This document shows, piece by piece, positions 40,269-49,213 of a stretch of DNA of 50,166 nt (position 1 is its first letter; each line of letters starts with the position of its first letter). The position numbers and the translations under genes are program-made. The DNA comes from an uncultured Dorea sp. (GTDB taxonomy: Bacteria; Bacillota_A; Clostridia; Lachnospirales; Lachnospiraceae): positions 38,994 to 89,159 of the forward strand of contig CAJTRO010000008.1 of the NCBI GenBank assembly GCA_910579015.1. The letters are read 5' to 3'. The notes beneath the pieces are model-generated. The model saw only the letters and a program-made list of their open reading frames with translations, had not been told where the DNA came from and did not search any database.

Positions 40269-41207
40269 ATGGGATTCGAACACAAGTCAGTATTACTGAA
40301 AGAGACGGTTGACGGCCTTAACATCAGGCCGGACGGGATCTATGCAGACGGCACGCTGGGCGGAGGCGGACACAGCTTCGAGGTGTGCAGACGTCTGGGA
40401 GAAAAAGGGAGTATTGTAGGAATAGACCAGGACGCGGCGGCCATAGAGGCGGCCGGCGGCCGGCTGAAAGACTTCGGGGAGAAGGTCACAATAGTAAGGA
40501 GCAACTATTGCGATATGAAGTCGAGGCTCCATGAATTAGGGATTGACAAGGTGGACGGCATCATTCTGGATCTGGGTGTGTCATCCTATCAGCTGGATAC
40601 GGCTGACCGGGGGTTTTCCTACCGAGAGGACGCACCGCTTGATATGAGGATGGATACACGCCAGGCAATGACGGCCAGAGATATTGTCAATGACTACAGT
40701 GAGATGGAACTGTATCGCGTGATCAGGGATTACGGGGAGGATAAGTTTGCCAGGAATATTGCCAGACATATCGTAACAGCACGCGAAAAGAAGCCGATTA
40801 AGACCACGGGACAGCTTACGGAGATCATAAGGGAGTCTATACCGATGAAGTATCAGAAGAAGGGCGGCCATCCGGCCAAGCGGACGTTTCAGGCTGTCCG
40901 GATTGAGTTGAACCGGGAGCTGGAGGTTCTGAGGGATTCATTGGATGATATGATCGAATTGCTGAATCCGGGAGGAAGATTGTGCATCATTACATTCCAT
41001 TCTCTGGAGGACAGGATCGTGAAGAGTGCATTCAAGAAGAATGAGAACCCATGCGTCTGTCCGCCTGATTTCCCGGTATGCGTATGCGGGAAAGTATCAA
41101 AGGGGAGTATTGTTACTAGAAAGCCGATTTTGCCGAGCAGGGAAGAAATGGAGTCCAACAGCCGTTCTAAGAGCGCGAAGCTGCGCATATTTGAACGGGG
41201 ACGCTGA
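40269..41207 (+). CDS. rsmH: 16S rRNA (cytosine(1402)-N(4))-methyltransferase RsmH
   Basis: The 312-residue enzyme methylates C1402 in the ribosomal decoding centre using SAM. Motifs: HKSVLLKETVDGL, DGTLGGGGHSFEV (SAM-binding), GIILDLGVSSYQLD, RGFSYREDAPLDMRMD, AKRTFQAVRIELNREL and CIITFHSLEDRIVK. ATG at 40269 follows GAGGGAGTAGAT. Normal length and place in the mra cluster. Confidence 0.97.
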   Translation: MGFEHKSVLLKETVDGLNIRPDGIYADGTLGGGGHSFEVCRRLGEKGSIVGIDQDAAAIEAAGGRLKDFGEKVTIVRSNYCDMKSRLHELGIDKVDGIILDLGVSSYQLDTADRGFSYREDAPLDMRMDTRQAMTARDIVNDYSEMELYRVIRDYGEDKFARNIARHIVTAREKKPIKTTGQLTEIIRESIPMKYQKKGGHPAKRTFQAVRIELNRELEVLRDSLDDMIELLNPGGRLCIITFHSLEDRIVKSAFKKNENPCVCPPDFPVCVCGKVSKGSIVTRKPILPSREEMESNSRSKSAKLRIFERGR

Positions 41208-41248
41208 GGCAGATACGAAAGAGCGAGAGAATGAAAGGGGTGACGTGT

Positions 41249-41788
41249 ATGGCAGCAGAAAGAAGACGTTCCGAAAGAGGACGAGTACACAGAAGAAGAG
41301 AAGAGTCTGATCCTCAGATGTATGTATATGGTAATGTGGCAGCGCTGCCGGAAGCTGCGCCGGAATACCGGGAGAAGTCACCCACGAGGCCGAAGGCAAG
41401 CAGACAGGTCCGGAAGAATAGAAGGATGGCGCTTCATATGAATTCGGCCTACGTGATCTTTCTTTCCGTAGCGGCCGTTATGGCAGTGATCGTATGTGTG
41501 AATTACGTCAAGCTGCAATCACGGATCACGGGATATTCTAAGAATATTACCGCGATGCAGGCGGAGCTGGCGAATATGAGAGAAGAGAATAACGCAAGAT
41601 ATAATGCTGTTATGGATTCCGTGAATCTGGACGAGATCAGGGACCGCGCCCAGAACCAGCTTGGAATGGTCTATGCTTCGCCGGAACAGATCATCAAGTA
41701 CGATGATCCGGCGGCGGATTATGTGAAGCAGTACGAAGACATTCCGGAGGATGGAGTGATCGCCCGCTCAGGCAAGAGGAACAGATAG
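41249..41788 (+). CDS. FtsL-like septum protein
   Basis: The start is ATG 41249 (MAAERRRSERGRVHRRR), which follows AAAGGGGTGACGTGT, rather than ATG 41231. The 179-residue protein has a long basic cytoplasmic head, one membrane helix (about 68-88, AYVIFLSVAAVMAVIVCVNYV), a coiled-coil (QSRITGYSKNITAMQAELAN) and an NLDEIRDRAQNQLGMVYAS motif common to FtsL/DivIC proteins. Position between rsmH and the division PBP matches ftsL. It probably joins the FtsL-DivIC-DivIB complex. Sequence identity in this family is low, so the name rests partly on synteny. Confidence 0.8.
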   Translation: MAAERRRSERGRVHRRREESDPQMYVYGNVAALPEAAPEYREKSPTRPKASRQVRKNRRMALHMNSAYVIFLSVAAVMAVIVCVNYVKLQSRITGYSKNITAMQAELANMREENNARYNAVMDSVNLDEIRDRAQNQLGMVYASPEQIIKYDDPAADYVKQYEDIPEDGVIARSGKRNR

Positions 41789-41795
41789 GTGTATT

Positions 41796-43643
41796 ATGGC
41801 AAAGCATATAATAAATTCTAAGAATTTACTTAAGAGGAAATTTACAAAGTTCATGCAGAAGAAGCTGGTATTGTTGTTTGTGGCGATTATACTGGCTTTT
41901 ACTGTATTAGTGGGAAGGATTACGTATATCAATGCGTCCAATGGTTCGGACTATACGAGGATGGTCCTGGACAGGCAGCAGTATGACAGCAGGACTATCC
42001 CGTTCAAACGGGGGGATATCCTGGACCGTAACGGCACGAAGATGGCGGCCAGCGAGCGGGTGTACAACGTGATCCTGGATGTGGAGTATATGTGCAGTGA
42101 TAAGGATTATATCGAGCCGACCATAAAGGTGTTAGGAGAGTGCTTCGGGATCGAGGAAGGCACGGTGCGCACGCTTATAGAAGAGAAGCCCTCAAGCAGA
42201 TACAGCATCCTTAAGAAGGGCGTGGATTTCGAGACAGCCCAGAGATTCGAGGCGGTTGATGCAGACGAGGAGAACTACCCGGATGTCAGGGGGATCTGGC
42301 TGGAGGATGATTATATCAGGAAGTATCCATATAATACGCTGGCCAGCGATGTGATCGGATTTACTGCGAATGGGAATATCGGCACCTGCGGGATAGAGGC
42401 GTCTTATAACTCTGTGCTCAACGGGACAGACGGAAGGGAATATGGATACCTGGATGAAGACGCGGATTTTGAGCGGACTGTGAAGGAGCCTCAGAGCGGG
42501 GACACGGTAGTATCTACGATAGACCTTCAGGTGCAGAGCATTGTAGAGAAGCACATCCTGGCATTCAACGAGACTTATAAGAACGGTGTGAGACCGGGAG
42601 AAGGAAGTAAGAATACGGCTGTGATCGTGATGAATCCGCAGAATGGAGAGATCCTTGCGGAGGCGTCTTACCCCAATTTCGACCTGAACCAGCCAAGAGA
42701 TCTGACGAAGTATTATTCTGAGGAGCAGATCGCGGCCATGTCGGAGGAGGAGAAGGTAGAGAAATACAATGAGTTGTGGAACAATTTCTGTGTCAGCGAG
42801 CCTTTTGAGCCCGGATCTACGGCGAAGCCGTTTACAATCTCGGCGGGACTTGAGACCGGACTGCTTACAGGTCAGGAAAGTTACAGATGCGGCGGTATGC
42901 TGCACGTCGGAGACTATGACATCAGCTGTAATAATGTATATGGGCATGGAGCGCAGACACTGAAAGAGACGCTTGAGAATTCCTGTAACGTGGCGCTGAT
43001 GGAGATCGGATTTGCTATGGGAAAGGAAGAGTTTTGCAGGTATCAGGAGTTGTTCGGGTTTGGCCAGAATACGGGGATAGACCTGCCAAGGGAATCGGCC
43101 GGAGTGCTGTATGGTGTGGATGATATGGATTCGACAAGTCTTGCCACGAATGCATTCGGCCAGAATTTCAACGTGACGATGACTCAGCTTGCCGCGTCTT
43201 TCTGCTCGCTGATCAATGGCGGCGAGTATTATAAGCCCCATGTGGTAAGGCAGATATGGGATGAGAACGGCAATCTGATCGAGAATAAGAATCCGGTCCT
43301 CACAAGGCGGACGGTCTCGAAGGAGACCAGCGATATCATCAAGGATTATATGTTCGGCGTCGTAGAGGAAGGTACAGGAAAGTCTGCGAAAGTCGAAGGA
43401 TACGATATCGGAGGTAAGACCGGTACGGCGGAGAAGCACCCGCGTTCCGCGAAGAACCATCTGTTATCCTTTATCGGGTATGCTCCCCAGGAGAAGCCGC
43501 AGGTGGTCGTATACGTGGTGGTGGACGAGCCGAATGTGGCAGAGCAGGCGTCCTGTTCATACGCGATGCAGCTGTCAGCGGATATCATGAGAGAGATTTT
43601 TCCCTATCTTGGGATCGAGAAGTCAGCCGGCAGTGCACAGTGA
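41796..43643 (+). CDS. penicillin-binding protein 2 / FtsI-type transpeptidase
   Basis: The 615-residue class B PBP has an N-terminal membrane helix (about 22-43), a dimerisation domain (FKRGDILDRNGTKMAASERVYN) and a transpeptidase domain with S-x-x-K at PGSTAKP (Ser341), S-x-N at NSCNVAL and KTG at GGKTGTAEK (Lys541). It cross-links septal peptidoglycan with FtsW. ATG at 41796 is 8 bp after the FtsL-like gene. No PASTA repeats are seen. It is followed by a hairpin before a second PBP gene. Confidence 0.93.
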   Translation: MAKHIINSKNLLKRKFTKFMQKKLVLLFVAIILAFTVLVGRITYINASNGSDYTRMVLDRQQYDSRTIPFKRGDILDRNGTKMAASERVYNVILDVEYMCSDKDYIEPTIKVLGECFGIEEGTVRTLIEEKPSSRYSILKKGVDFETAQRFEAVDADEENYPDVRGIWLEDDYIRKYPYNTLASDVIGFTANGNIGTCGIEASYNSVLNGTDGREYGYLDEDADFERTVKEPQSGDTVVSTIDLQVQSIVEKHILAFNETYKNGVRPGEGSKNTAVIVMNPQNGEILAEASYPNFDLNQPRDLTKYYSEEQIAAMSEEEKVEKYNELWNNFCVSEPFEPGSTAKPFTISAGLETGLLTGQESYRCGGMLHVGDYDISCNNVYGHGAQTLKETLENSCNVALMEIGFAMGKEEFCRYQELFGFGQNTGIDLPRESAGVLYGVDDMDSTSLATNAFGQNFNVTMTQLAASFCSLINGGEYYKPHVVRQIWDENGNLIENKNPVLTRRTVSKETSDIIKDYMFGVVEEGTGKSAKVEGYDIGGKTGTAEKHPRSAKNHLLSFIGYAPQEKPQVVVYVVVDEPNVAEQASCSYAMQLSADIMREIFPYLGIEKSAGSAQ

Positions 43644-43723
43644 CACTTCATCTGCGGTGTCACATGCCTTAATCAGGGAAGAGGCGAAGAGGCGCTTTCA
43701 GAAAAATATGGACATAGATTCAT

Positions 43724-43775
43724 AACCTCGCAAGAGCCATAATAAATTATAGAAACGGCTTTTGCGAGGTTTTAT
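43724..43775 (+). promoter_or_regulatory. 15-bp hairpin that contains the ribosome binding site of the next PBP gene
   Basis: AACCTCGCAAGAGCC (43724-43738) pairs with GGCTTTTGCGAGGTT (43757-43771) with one G-T pair, around an 18-nt loop, then TTTAT. The only ribosome binding site for the ATG at 43779 is GCGAGG inside the right arm. It may act as an intra-operon terminator or as a translational lock. Confidence 0.75.
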
Positions 43776-43778
43776 AAT

Positions 43779-45503
43779 ATGAAGAATAAGACTTATAATA
43801 AGAGGAAGATCCTTGTAGTGTTTATCTGTGCCGCAGTCATTATCCTGGCTCTGACGGGAAGACTTGTGTATCTGATGGTGTTCGACGCTGAGTATTATCA
43901 GAAGAAGGCGGAAGACTTACACGAGCGGGAGCGGGACATCAAGGCGGCCAGGGGAGAGATCCTGGATGCGAAGGGAGAGGTGCTTGCGACGAACAAGACG
44001 GTATGTACCATATCTGTGATCCACAGTCAGATCAAGGAGCCGGAAAAGGTGATCAAGGCGCTTTCCGAGGCGCTTGAGATGGATGAGGATACCGTGAGGA
44101 GGAGGGTTGAGAAGGTTTCTTCCATGGAGCGTATCAAGACGAACGTAGATAAGTCTGTCGGCGATATGATCCGCAATATGGAACTGGACGGTGTGAAGGT
44201 GGACGAAGATTTCAAGAGGTTCTATCCCCATAATGAGCTGGCATCAAAGGTTCTGGGGTTTACCGGAGGGGATAATCAGGGGATCATCGGACTGGAGGTG
44301 AAGTATGAAGAGTATCTGAAGGGAGTGAACGGCACCATCCTGACGACGACGGACGCAAGAGGGGTTGAGTTAAACGGGGTGGCGGAAGGCAGAAAGGAGC
44401 CGGTTGCCGGGAATACGCTCCAGATCAGCCTGGATTACAATATCCAGATGTACGCACAGCAGATGGCGGAGAAGGTGATGGAGGAAAAGCAGGCGGACCG
44501 GGTAGGGATCCTGCTCATGAATCCGCAGAACGGGGAGATCCTGGCCATGGTCAACGTGCCGGAGTTCAATCTGAACGATCCCTTTACTCTGAATACCGGG
44601 ACCTCTGCCGAGGGCATGACGGATGAGCAGAAGCAGGATGCATTGAACCAGATGTGGAGGAACGGATGCATCAACGATACCTATGAGCCGGGCTCCACGT
44701 TCAAGATCATCACGGCCGCCGCGTGTCTTGAGGAAGGAGTGGTGAAGCTTGAGGATAATTTCAGCTGTCCCGGATACCGGATGGTGGAAGACCGGAAGAT
44801 CCGGTGCCACAAGGTCGGAGGCCACGGCGCCGAGAACTTTGTGAAGGGGATCCAGAATTCCTGCAATCCTGTGTTCATAGATATCGGGCTCAGACTTGGC
44901 ACGGATAACTTCTATAAGTATTTCAGGCAGTTTGGGCTGATGGATATGACGGGAGTGGATCTTCCGGGAGAAGCGGGGACCATCATGCATAAGAAGGAAA
45001 ATGTGGGAATGGTTGAGCTTGCGACGATGAGCTTCGGGCAGTCCTTCCAGGTGACGCCGATGCAAATGGCGACAACCGTCAGTTCTCTGATCAATGGAGG
45101 AAGAAGGGTGACGCCGCATTTTGGGGTAAGAGTGCTTGACGAAGACGGAAAGGTAGTGGAAGAGTTCAAATATAAAGAGACGAAGAATGTCGTATCGGGC
45201 GAGACGTCCGGCACGATGCGGGCGCTGTTAGAAAGCGTGGTCTCAGAGGGTTCCGGGAAGAATGCATATATCGAGGGATACAGCATCGGGGGGAAGACGG
45301 CGACCTCTCAGACACTGCCGAGGAGTGCGAATAAGTATATCTCATCCTTCATCGGTTTCGCGCCGGCGGACGATCCGCAGGTCCTGGGGATGTGCGTGAT
45401 CTATAATCCGCAGGGCGTCTATTACGGGGGGACCATCGCCGCGCCCGTGGTCAGGAATATATTTGAGAGCATATTACCTTATCTTGGCATTGAAAAAGAA
45501 TGA
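43779..45503 (+). CDS. SpoVD/FtsI-like penicillin-binding protein with KTA motif
   Basis: The 574-residue class B PBP has a membrane helix (about 10-32), dimerisation domain (KAARGEILDAKGEVLATNKT), and transpeptidase domain: PGSTFKII (Ser306, S-x-x-K), NSCNPVF (S-x-N) and GGKTATSQTLPRS (Lys506-Thr-Ala). The usual third residue of K-T-G is Ala here. No PASTA domain follows, though Bacillus SpoVD has one. Position after the FtsI-like gene matches spoVD; alternatively a second septal PBP. ATG at 43779 uses a site hidden in a hairpin. 53 bp precede mraY. Confidence 0.88.
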   Translation: MKNKTYNKRKILVVFICAAVIILALTGRLVYLMVFDAEYYQKKAEDLHERERDIKAARGEILDAKGEVLATNKTVCTISVIHSQIKEPEKVIKALSEALEMDEDTVRRRVEKVSSMERIKTNVDKSVGDMIRNMELDGVKVDEDFKRFYPHNELASKVLGFTGGDNQGIIGLEVKYEEYLKGVNGTILTTTDARGVELNGVAEGRKEPVAGNTLQISLDYNIQMYAQQMAEKVMEEKQADRVGILLMNPQNGEILAMVNVPEFNLNDPFTLNTGTSAEGMTDEQKQDALNQMWRNGCINDTYEPGSTFKIITAAACLEEGVVKLEDNFSCPGYRMVEDRKIRCHKVGGHGAENFVKGIQNSCNPVFIDIGLRLGTDNFYKYFRQFGLMDMTGVDLPGEAGTIMHKKENVGMVELATMSFGQSFQVTPMQMATTVSSLINGGRRVTPHFGVRVLDEDGKVVEEFKYKETKNVVSGETSGTMRALLESVVSEGSGKNAYIEGYSIGGKTATSQTLPRSANKYISSFIGFAPADDPQVLGMCVIYNPQGVYYGGTIAAPVVRNIFESILPYLGIEKE

Positions 45504-45556
45504 AAAATGCAGTATACTAATGAATTGACATACAAAAGAAACAAAGAGGTGGATGT

Positions 45557-46513
45557 ATGGATTATAAGATATTTATCCCTGTGCTGGTCTCATTTGTACT
45601 GAGCGTGATAATGGGACCGTTGATTATTCCGATACTTAGAAAGTTAAAGATGGGGCAGACTGAGAGAGAAGAGGGCGTGAAGTCGCATCTTAAGAAGGCC
45701 GGGACGCCTACGATGGGAGGCGTCATCATTCTGCTCAGCGTGGTGATCACGTCCGTATTCTATATTAAGGATTATCCGAAGATCATTCCGATCCTGTTTG
45801 TGACGCTGGGATTCGGCCTGATCGGATTTCTGGATGATTACCTGAAGGTCGTTATGAAGCGGTCCGACGGTCTGTATCCGATGCAGAAGATGGCATTACA
45901 GATCGTAGTGACAGCCGTATTCGCATTTTATATCATAAGATTTACGGACGTATCTTTAGCGCTTCTGCTTCCATTTACAGGAGGCAGTTACTGGAATATC
46001 GGCTGGCTGGCTGTTCCGGTGATGTTTTTTGCCGTGATCGGAACGGTGAATGGAGTGAATTTTACAGACGGACTGGATGGACTGGCTTCCAGCGTTACGG
46101 TACTGGTGGCGACTTTTTTTACCGTGGTTGCGGTCGGCACCAGAAGCGGCATTGAGCCGGTTACCTGCGCGGTAGTGGGCGCCCTGCTTGGATTCCTTCT
46201 GTTCAATGTATATCCGGCCAGTGTGTTTATGGGAGACACGGGTTCTCTTGCATTGGGCGGGTTCGTGGCGTCCACGGCATATATGTTACAGATGCCTATA
46301 TTTATCATCATTGTCGGAATGATCTATCTGATAGAAGTGTTATCGGTGATGATCCAGGTGACATATTTTAAGAAGACAGGCGGTAAGCGCATCTTTAAGA
46401 TGGCGCCGATACATCATCATTTTGAATTATGTGGATGGTCAGAGACCAGGGTAGTGGCAGTATTTTCTATCATTACGGCAATCCTCTGTCTGATTGCGTT
46501 GATGGCCATGTAG
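45557..46513 (+). CDS. mraY: phospho-N-acetylmuramoyl-pentapeptide transferase MraY
   Basis: The 318-residue, ten-helix enzyme makes lipid I from UDP-MurNAc-pentapeptide and undecaprenyl phosphate. Motifs: KKAGTPTMGGVIIL, GFLDDYLKVV (Asp-Asp), VNFTDGLDGLASS and the metal/uridine loop KMAPIHHHFELCGWSE, with FMGDTGSLALGG between. ATG at 45557 follows AAGAGGTGGATGT. Normal length. Confidence 0.97.
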   Translation: MDYKIFIPVLVSFVLSVIMGPLIIPILRKLKMGQTEREEGVKSHLKKAGTPTMGGVIILLSVVITSVFYIKDYPKIIPILFVTLGFGLIGFLDDYLKVVMKRSDGLYPMQKMALQIVVTAVFAFYIIRFTDVSLALLLPFTGGSYWNIGWLAVPVMFFAVIGTVNGVNFTDGLDGLASSVTVLVATFFTVVAVGTRSGIEPVTCAVVGALLGFLLFNVYPASVFMGDTGSLALGGFVASTAYMLQMPIFIIIVGMIYLIEVLSVMIQVTYFKKTGGKRIFKMAPIHHHFELCGWSETRVVAVFSIITAILCLIALMAM

Positions 46514-46529
46514 GAGGAGACATGCAGCT

Positions 46530-47882
46530 ATGGAAGTGACGAATAAGAGAGTGCTGGTGTTTGGTTCCGGGATCAGCGGGATCGGCGCGGCGGGACTGCT
46601 TGAGGATCAGGGGGCGCAGGTTGTGCTCTATGACGGTAATGAGAAGCTTAAGGAAGAAGAGGTCAGAGGGAAGCTTAGGGAAGGAAGCCGGGTACAGATC
46701 GTGATCGGCTCTTTCCCGGAGGAGCTTCTTTGCAGTCTGGATATTGCGGTGCTTAGTCCCGGAGTGCCCACAGATCTTCCTGTTGTGGAGCAGATGAGGG
46801 AGAGAGGGATACTGATCACCGGAGAGGTAGAGCTTGCGTATGAAGCGGGCAGGGGGGATGTGCTTGCGATCACCGGTACGAACGGGAAGACGACTACCAC
46901 CGCCCTGTTAGGAGAGATCATGGAGAATTACTGCCGGAAGGTGTTCGTGGTCGGCAACATCGGGAATCCCTATACGACGGCGGCTTCGCAGATGGATGAC
47001 GATACGGTTACGGTTGCGGAGATGAGCAGCTTTCAGCTGGAGACGATTATTGATTTTAAGCCGAAGGTGAGTGCGATCCTCAACTTTACGCCGGATCATC
47101 TGAACCGTCATCATACCATGGAGGCATATGTGAACGCGAAGAAGAACATTGCCAGAAACCAGACGGAGGAAGACTATTGTATTCTGAATTACGAGGACAA
47201 ACTGACCAGAGAATTTGGTGAAAATATCAGGGCTCAGGTTCTATATTTCAGCAGCCGGCGTAAACTAGAACAGGGGATCTGTCTTGAGGACGGCAATATT
47301 ATCTACCGCAGAGACAAGGAAGTGCTTATCTGCAATGTGGAGGAGCTTAAGCTTCTGGGGACGCATAACTATGAGAATGTGATGGCGGCGGCGGCGATGG
47401 CCCTGGTGTACGGCGTTCCGCCCCAGATTGTGAGAGAGAGCGTGAAGGCGTTTCAGGGAGTGGAGCACAGGATTGAGTTTGTGACCGAGAAGAACGGTGT
47501 CACATATTATAATGATTCCAAGGGGACCAATCCGGATGCGGCCATCAAGGGGATCCAGGCGATGAAGCGTCCTACCGTCCTGATCGGCGGGGGATACGAC
47601 AAGGATTCTGTCTATACGGAGTGGATCAACAGCTTTGAGGGAAAGGTCAGGAAGCTTGTCCTGACGGGAGCGACGAAGGAGAAGATTGCGGCGGATGCCA
47701 GAGCGTGCGGTTTCGAGGATTATGTATTTACGGATACATTTGAAGAGGCTGTGCTTGAAGCGGCGAGGACGGCAAGAGAGGGCGAAGCGGTCCTGCTGTC
47801 CCCGGCATGTGCAAGCTGGGATATGTTCCCAAGCTATGAAGTACGCGGAGAGAAGTTCAAAGAGATTGTAAATTCCTTATAA
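46530..47882 (+). CDS. murD: UDP-N-acetylmuramoylalanine-D-glutamate ligase MurD
   Basis: The 450-residue ATP-dependent ligase adds D-Glu to UDP-MurNAc-L-Ala. Motifs: GSGISGIGAAGLL, the P-loop AITGTNGKTTTTALLG, MSSFQLETI, LNFTPDHLNRH, GVEHRIEFV, NDSKGTNPDAAI and LLSPACASWDMF. ATG at 46530 follows TAGGAGGAGACATGCAGCT. 13 bp before ftsW. Confidence 0.97.
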   Translation: MEVTNKRVLVFGSGISGIGAAGLLEDQGAQVVLYDGNEKLKEEEVRGKLREGSRVQIVIGSFPEELLCSLDIAVLSPGVPTDLPVVEQMRERGILITGEVELAYEAGRGDVLAITGTNGKTTTTALLGEIMENYCRKVFVVGNIGNPYTTAASQMDDDTVTVAEMSSFQLETIIDFKPKVSAILNFTPDHLNRHHTMEAYVNAKKNIARNQTEEDYCILNYEDKLTREFGENIRAQVLYFSSRRKLEQGICLEDGNIIYRRDKEVLICNVEELKLLGTHNYENVMAAAAMALVYGVPPQIVRESVKAFQGVEHRIEFVTEKNGVTYYNDSKGTNPDAAIKGIQAMKRPTVLIGGGYDKDSVYTEWINSFEGKVRKLVLTGATKEKIAADARACGFEDYVFTDTFEEAVLEAARTAREGEAVLLSPACASWDMFPSYEVRGEKFKEIVNSL

Positions 47883-47895
47883 GGAGTGGCATATA

Positions 47896-49044
47896 TTGAC
47901 TCAATCTAAATCCAGAAGGTATGACAGGGGAACTTCCCGAAGTGCTGTCTCCGGCGCAGAAAAGAGGCAGCGTTGTCCTAAAAAGTACGACTATACGCTT
48001 CTTACTGCACTTTCGCTTCTTGTGGTCCTGGGGCTTGTGATCCTCTACAGCACGAGTGCATATAACGGAGAAGTGAAGTTCCATGATCCGTTCTATTATC
48101 TTAAGAAGCAGGTATTTGCGACGCTGCTTGGGATTGCCGGCATGTTTATCGTGGCGAATATGGATTACCATGTGTGGAGACATCTGGCGGCGCTTGGATA
48201 TCTGACGGCGATTCTTTTGTCCGTGGCGGTATTGTTTATCGGTGATGAGATTAATGGTTCCAAAAGATGGCTTTCTTTGGGACCGTTTTCTTTTCAGCCC
48301 TCAGAATTCGCGAAGGTGGCCGTGATACTTTTTCTTGCGCATATGGTGACGAGGTATGCAAAGGATATGGCGAAGATGCGTACAATGCTGAGGATCATGA
48401 TCTTGATCCTGCCGATCGTGGGACTTGTGGGCGCCAGCAACTTAAGTACGGCCATCATCATCCTGGGGATAGGAGTTATTCTGGTATTTGTCGCAAGTCC
48501 GAAATACGGTCAGTTTATCTTCATGGGGGTGCTCGGCGTGGGATTCATGACGATATTCCTGGCCCTTGAGAGCTATCGTCTGGAACGGCTTGCCATCTGG
48601 AGGAACCCGGAGGCGTATGAGAAGGGATATCAGACGCTTCAGGGATTGTATGCGATCGGCTCGGGCGGGCTGTTTGGAAGAGGACTGGGGCAGAGCATCC
48701 AGAAGCTTGGATTCGTTCCGGAGGCGCAGAACGATATGATATTTTCAATTATATGCGAGGAGCTTGGGCTGTTCGGCGCCGGGTTTGTGCTGATCCTGTT
48801 CCTGATCCTGATCTGGCGTTTCTTTGTGATCGCGTCTCATGCGAGTGATCTCTTTGGCGCGCTGATCGCGTCGGGGGCCATGGGGCATATGATGATCCAG
48901 GTGATACTGAATATTGCGGTGGTTACGAATACGATCCCCAATACGGGGATTACACTGCCTTTCATCAGCTATGGAGGGACTTCTGTTGTATTTCTCCTTG
49001 TGGAAATGGGGCTTGTGCTGAGTGTGTCGTCTCTGGTAAAATGA
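47896..49044 (+). CDS. ftsW: FtsW/SpoVE-family septal SEDS polymerase
   Basis: The 382-residue polytopic protein has SEDS motifs VILYSTSAYNGEVKF, FQPSEFAKVAVILFL, GYQTLQGLYAIGSGGLFGRGLG, PEAQNDMIFSIICEELG and GITLPFISYGGTSVVF. It starts with TTG at 47896, which follows AAGGAGTGGCATATA at a proper distance; no ATG is near. SEDS proteins polymerise lipid II with the class B PBPs upstream. Its place behind murD fits ftsW/spoVE. It is the second SEDS protein in the window. Confidence 0.94.
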   Translation: MTQSKSRRYDRGTSRSAVSGAEKRQRCPKKYDYTLLTALSLLVVLGLVILYSTSAYNGEVKFHDPFYYLKKQVFATLLGIAGMFIVANMDYHVWRHLAALGYLTAILLSVAVLFIGDEINGSKRWLSLGPFSFQPSEFAKVAVILFLAHMVTRYAKDMAKMRTMLRIMILILPIVGLVGASNLSTAIIILGIGVILVFVASPKYGQFIFMGVLGVGFMTIFLALESYRLERLAIWRNPEAYEKGYQTLQGLYAIGSGGLFGRGLGQSIQKLGFVPEAQNDMIFSIICEELGLFGAGFVLILFLILIWRFFVIASHASDLFGALIASGAMGHMMIQVILNIAVVTNTIPNTGITLPFISYGGTSVVFLLVEMGLVLSVSSLVK

Positions 49045-49213
49045 AGCATGAGGCGCCGCCGGGGATCAGGTAAGATACAAAAAGCCGCGTCACGGCATCA
49101 AAGATCAGATAAGATAAGGTATAATAGCGGCAGGATGGCGCCATGGATCAGCTAAGATACAAATGTTGCGTTATGATGTCATGGAGCAGGTAAGATACAG
49201 GGAGCAGGATTAT
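49045..49213 (+). repeat. degenerate ~40-bp tandem repeat between ftsW and ftsQ
   Basis: Copies of GATCAGnTAAGATACA start at 49064, 49103, 49146 and 49184 (intervals 39, 43 and 38 bp). The inter-core parts of the first and third copies also align, differing mostly by C-to-T changes. In one reading phase each copy reads (D/E)-Q-(V/L/I)-R. The last copy merges into the region just upstream of the ftsQ start. A TATAAT at 49120-49125 lies in the second copy. Confidence 0.7.

Noticed and set aside
42192..43460. Leftward open frame of about 422 codons
   Set aside because: Antisense to the FtsI-type PBP, whose catalytic motifs are intact; no start site or motif on the other strand.
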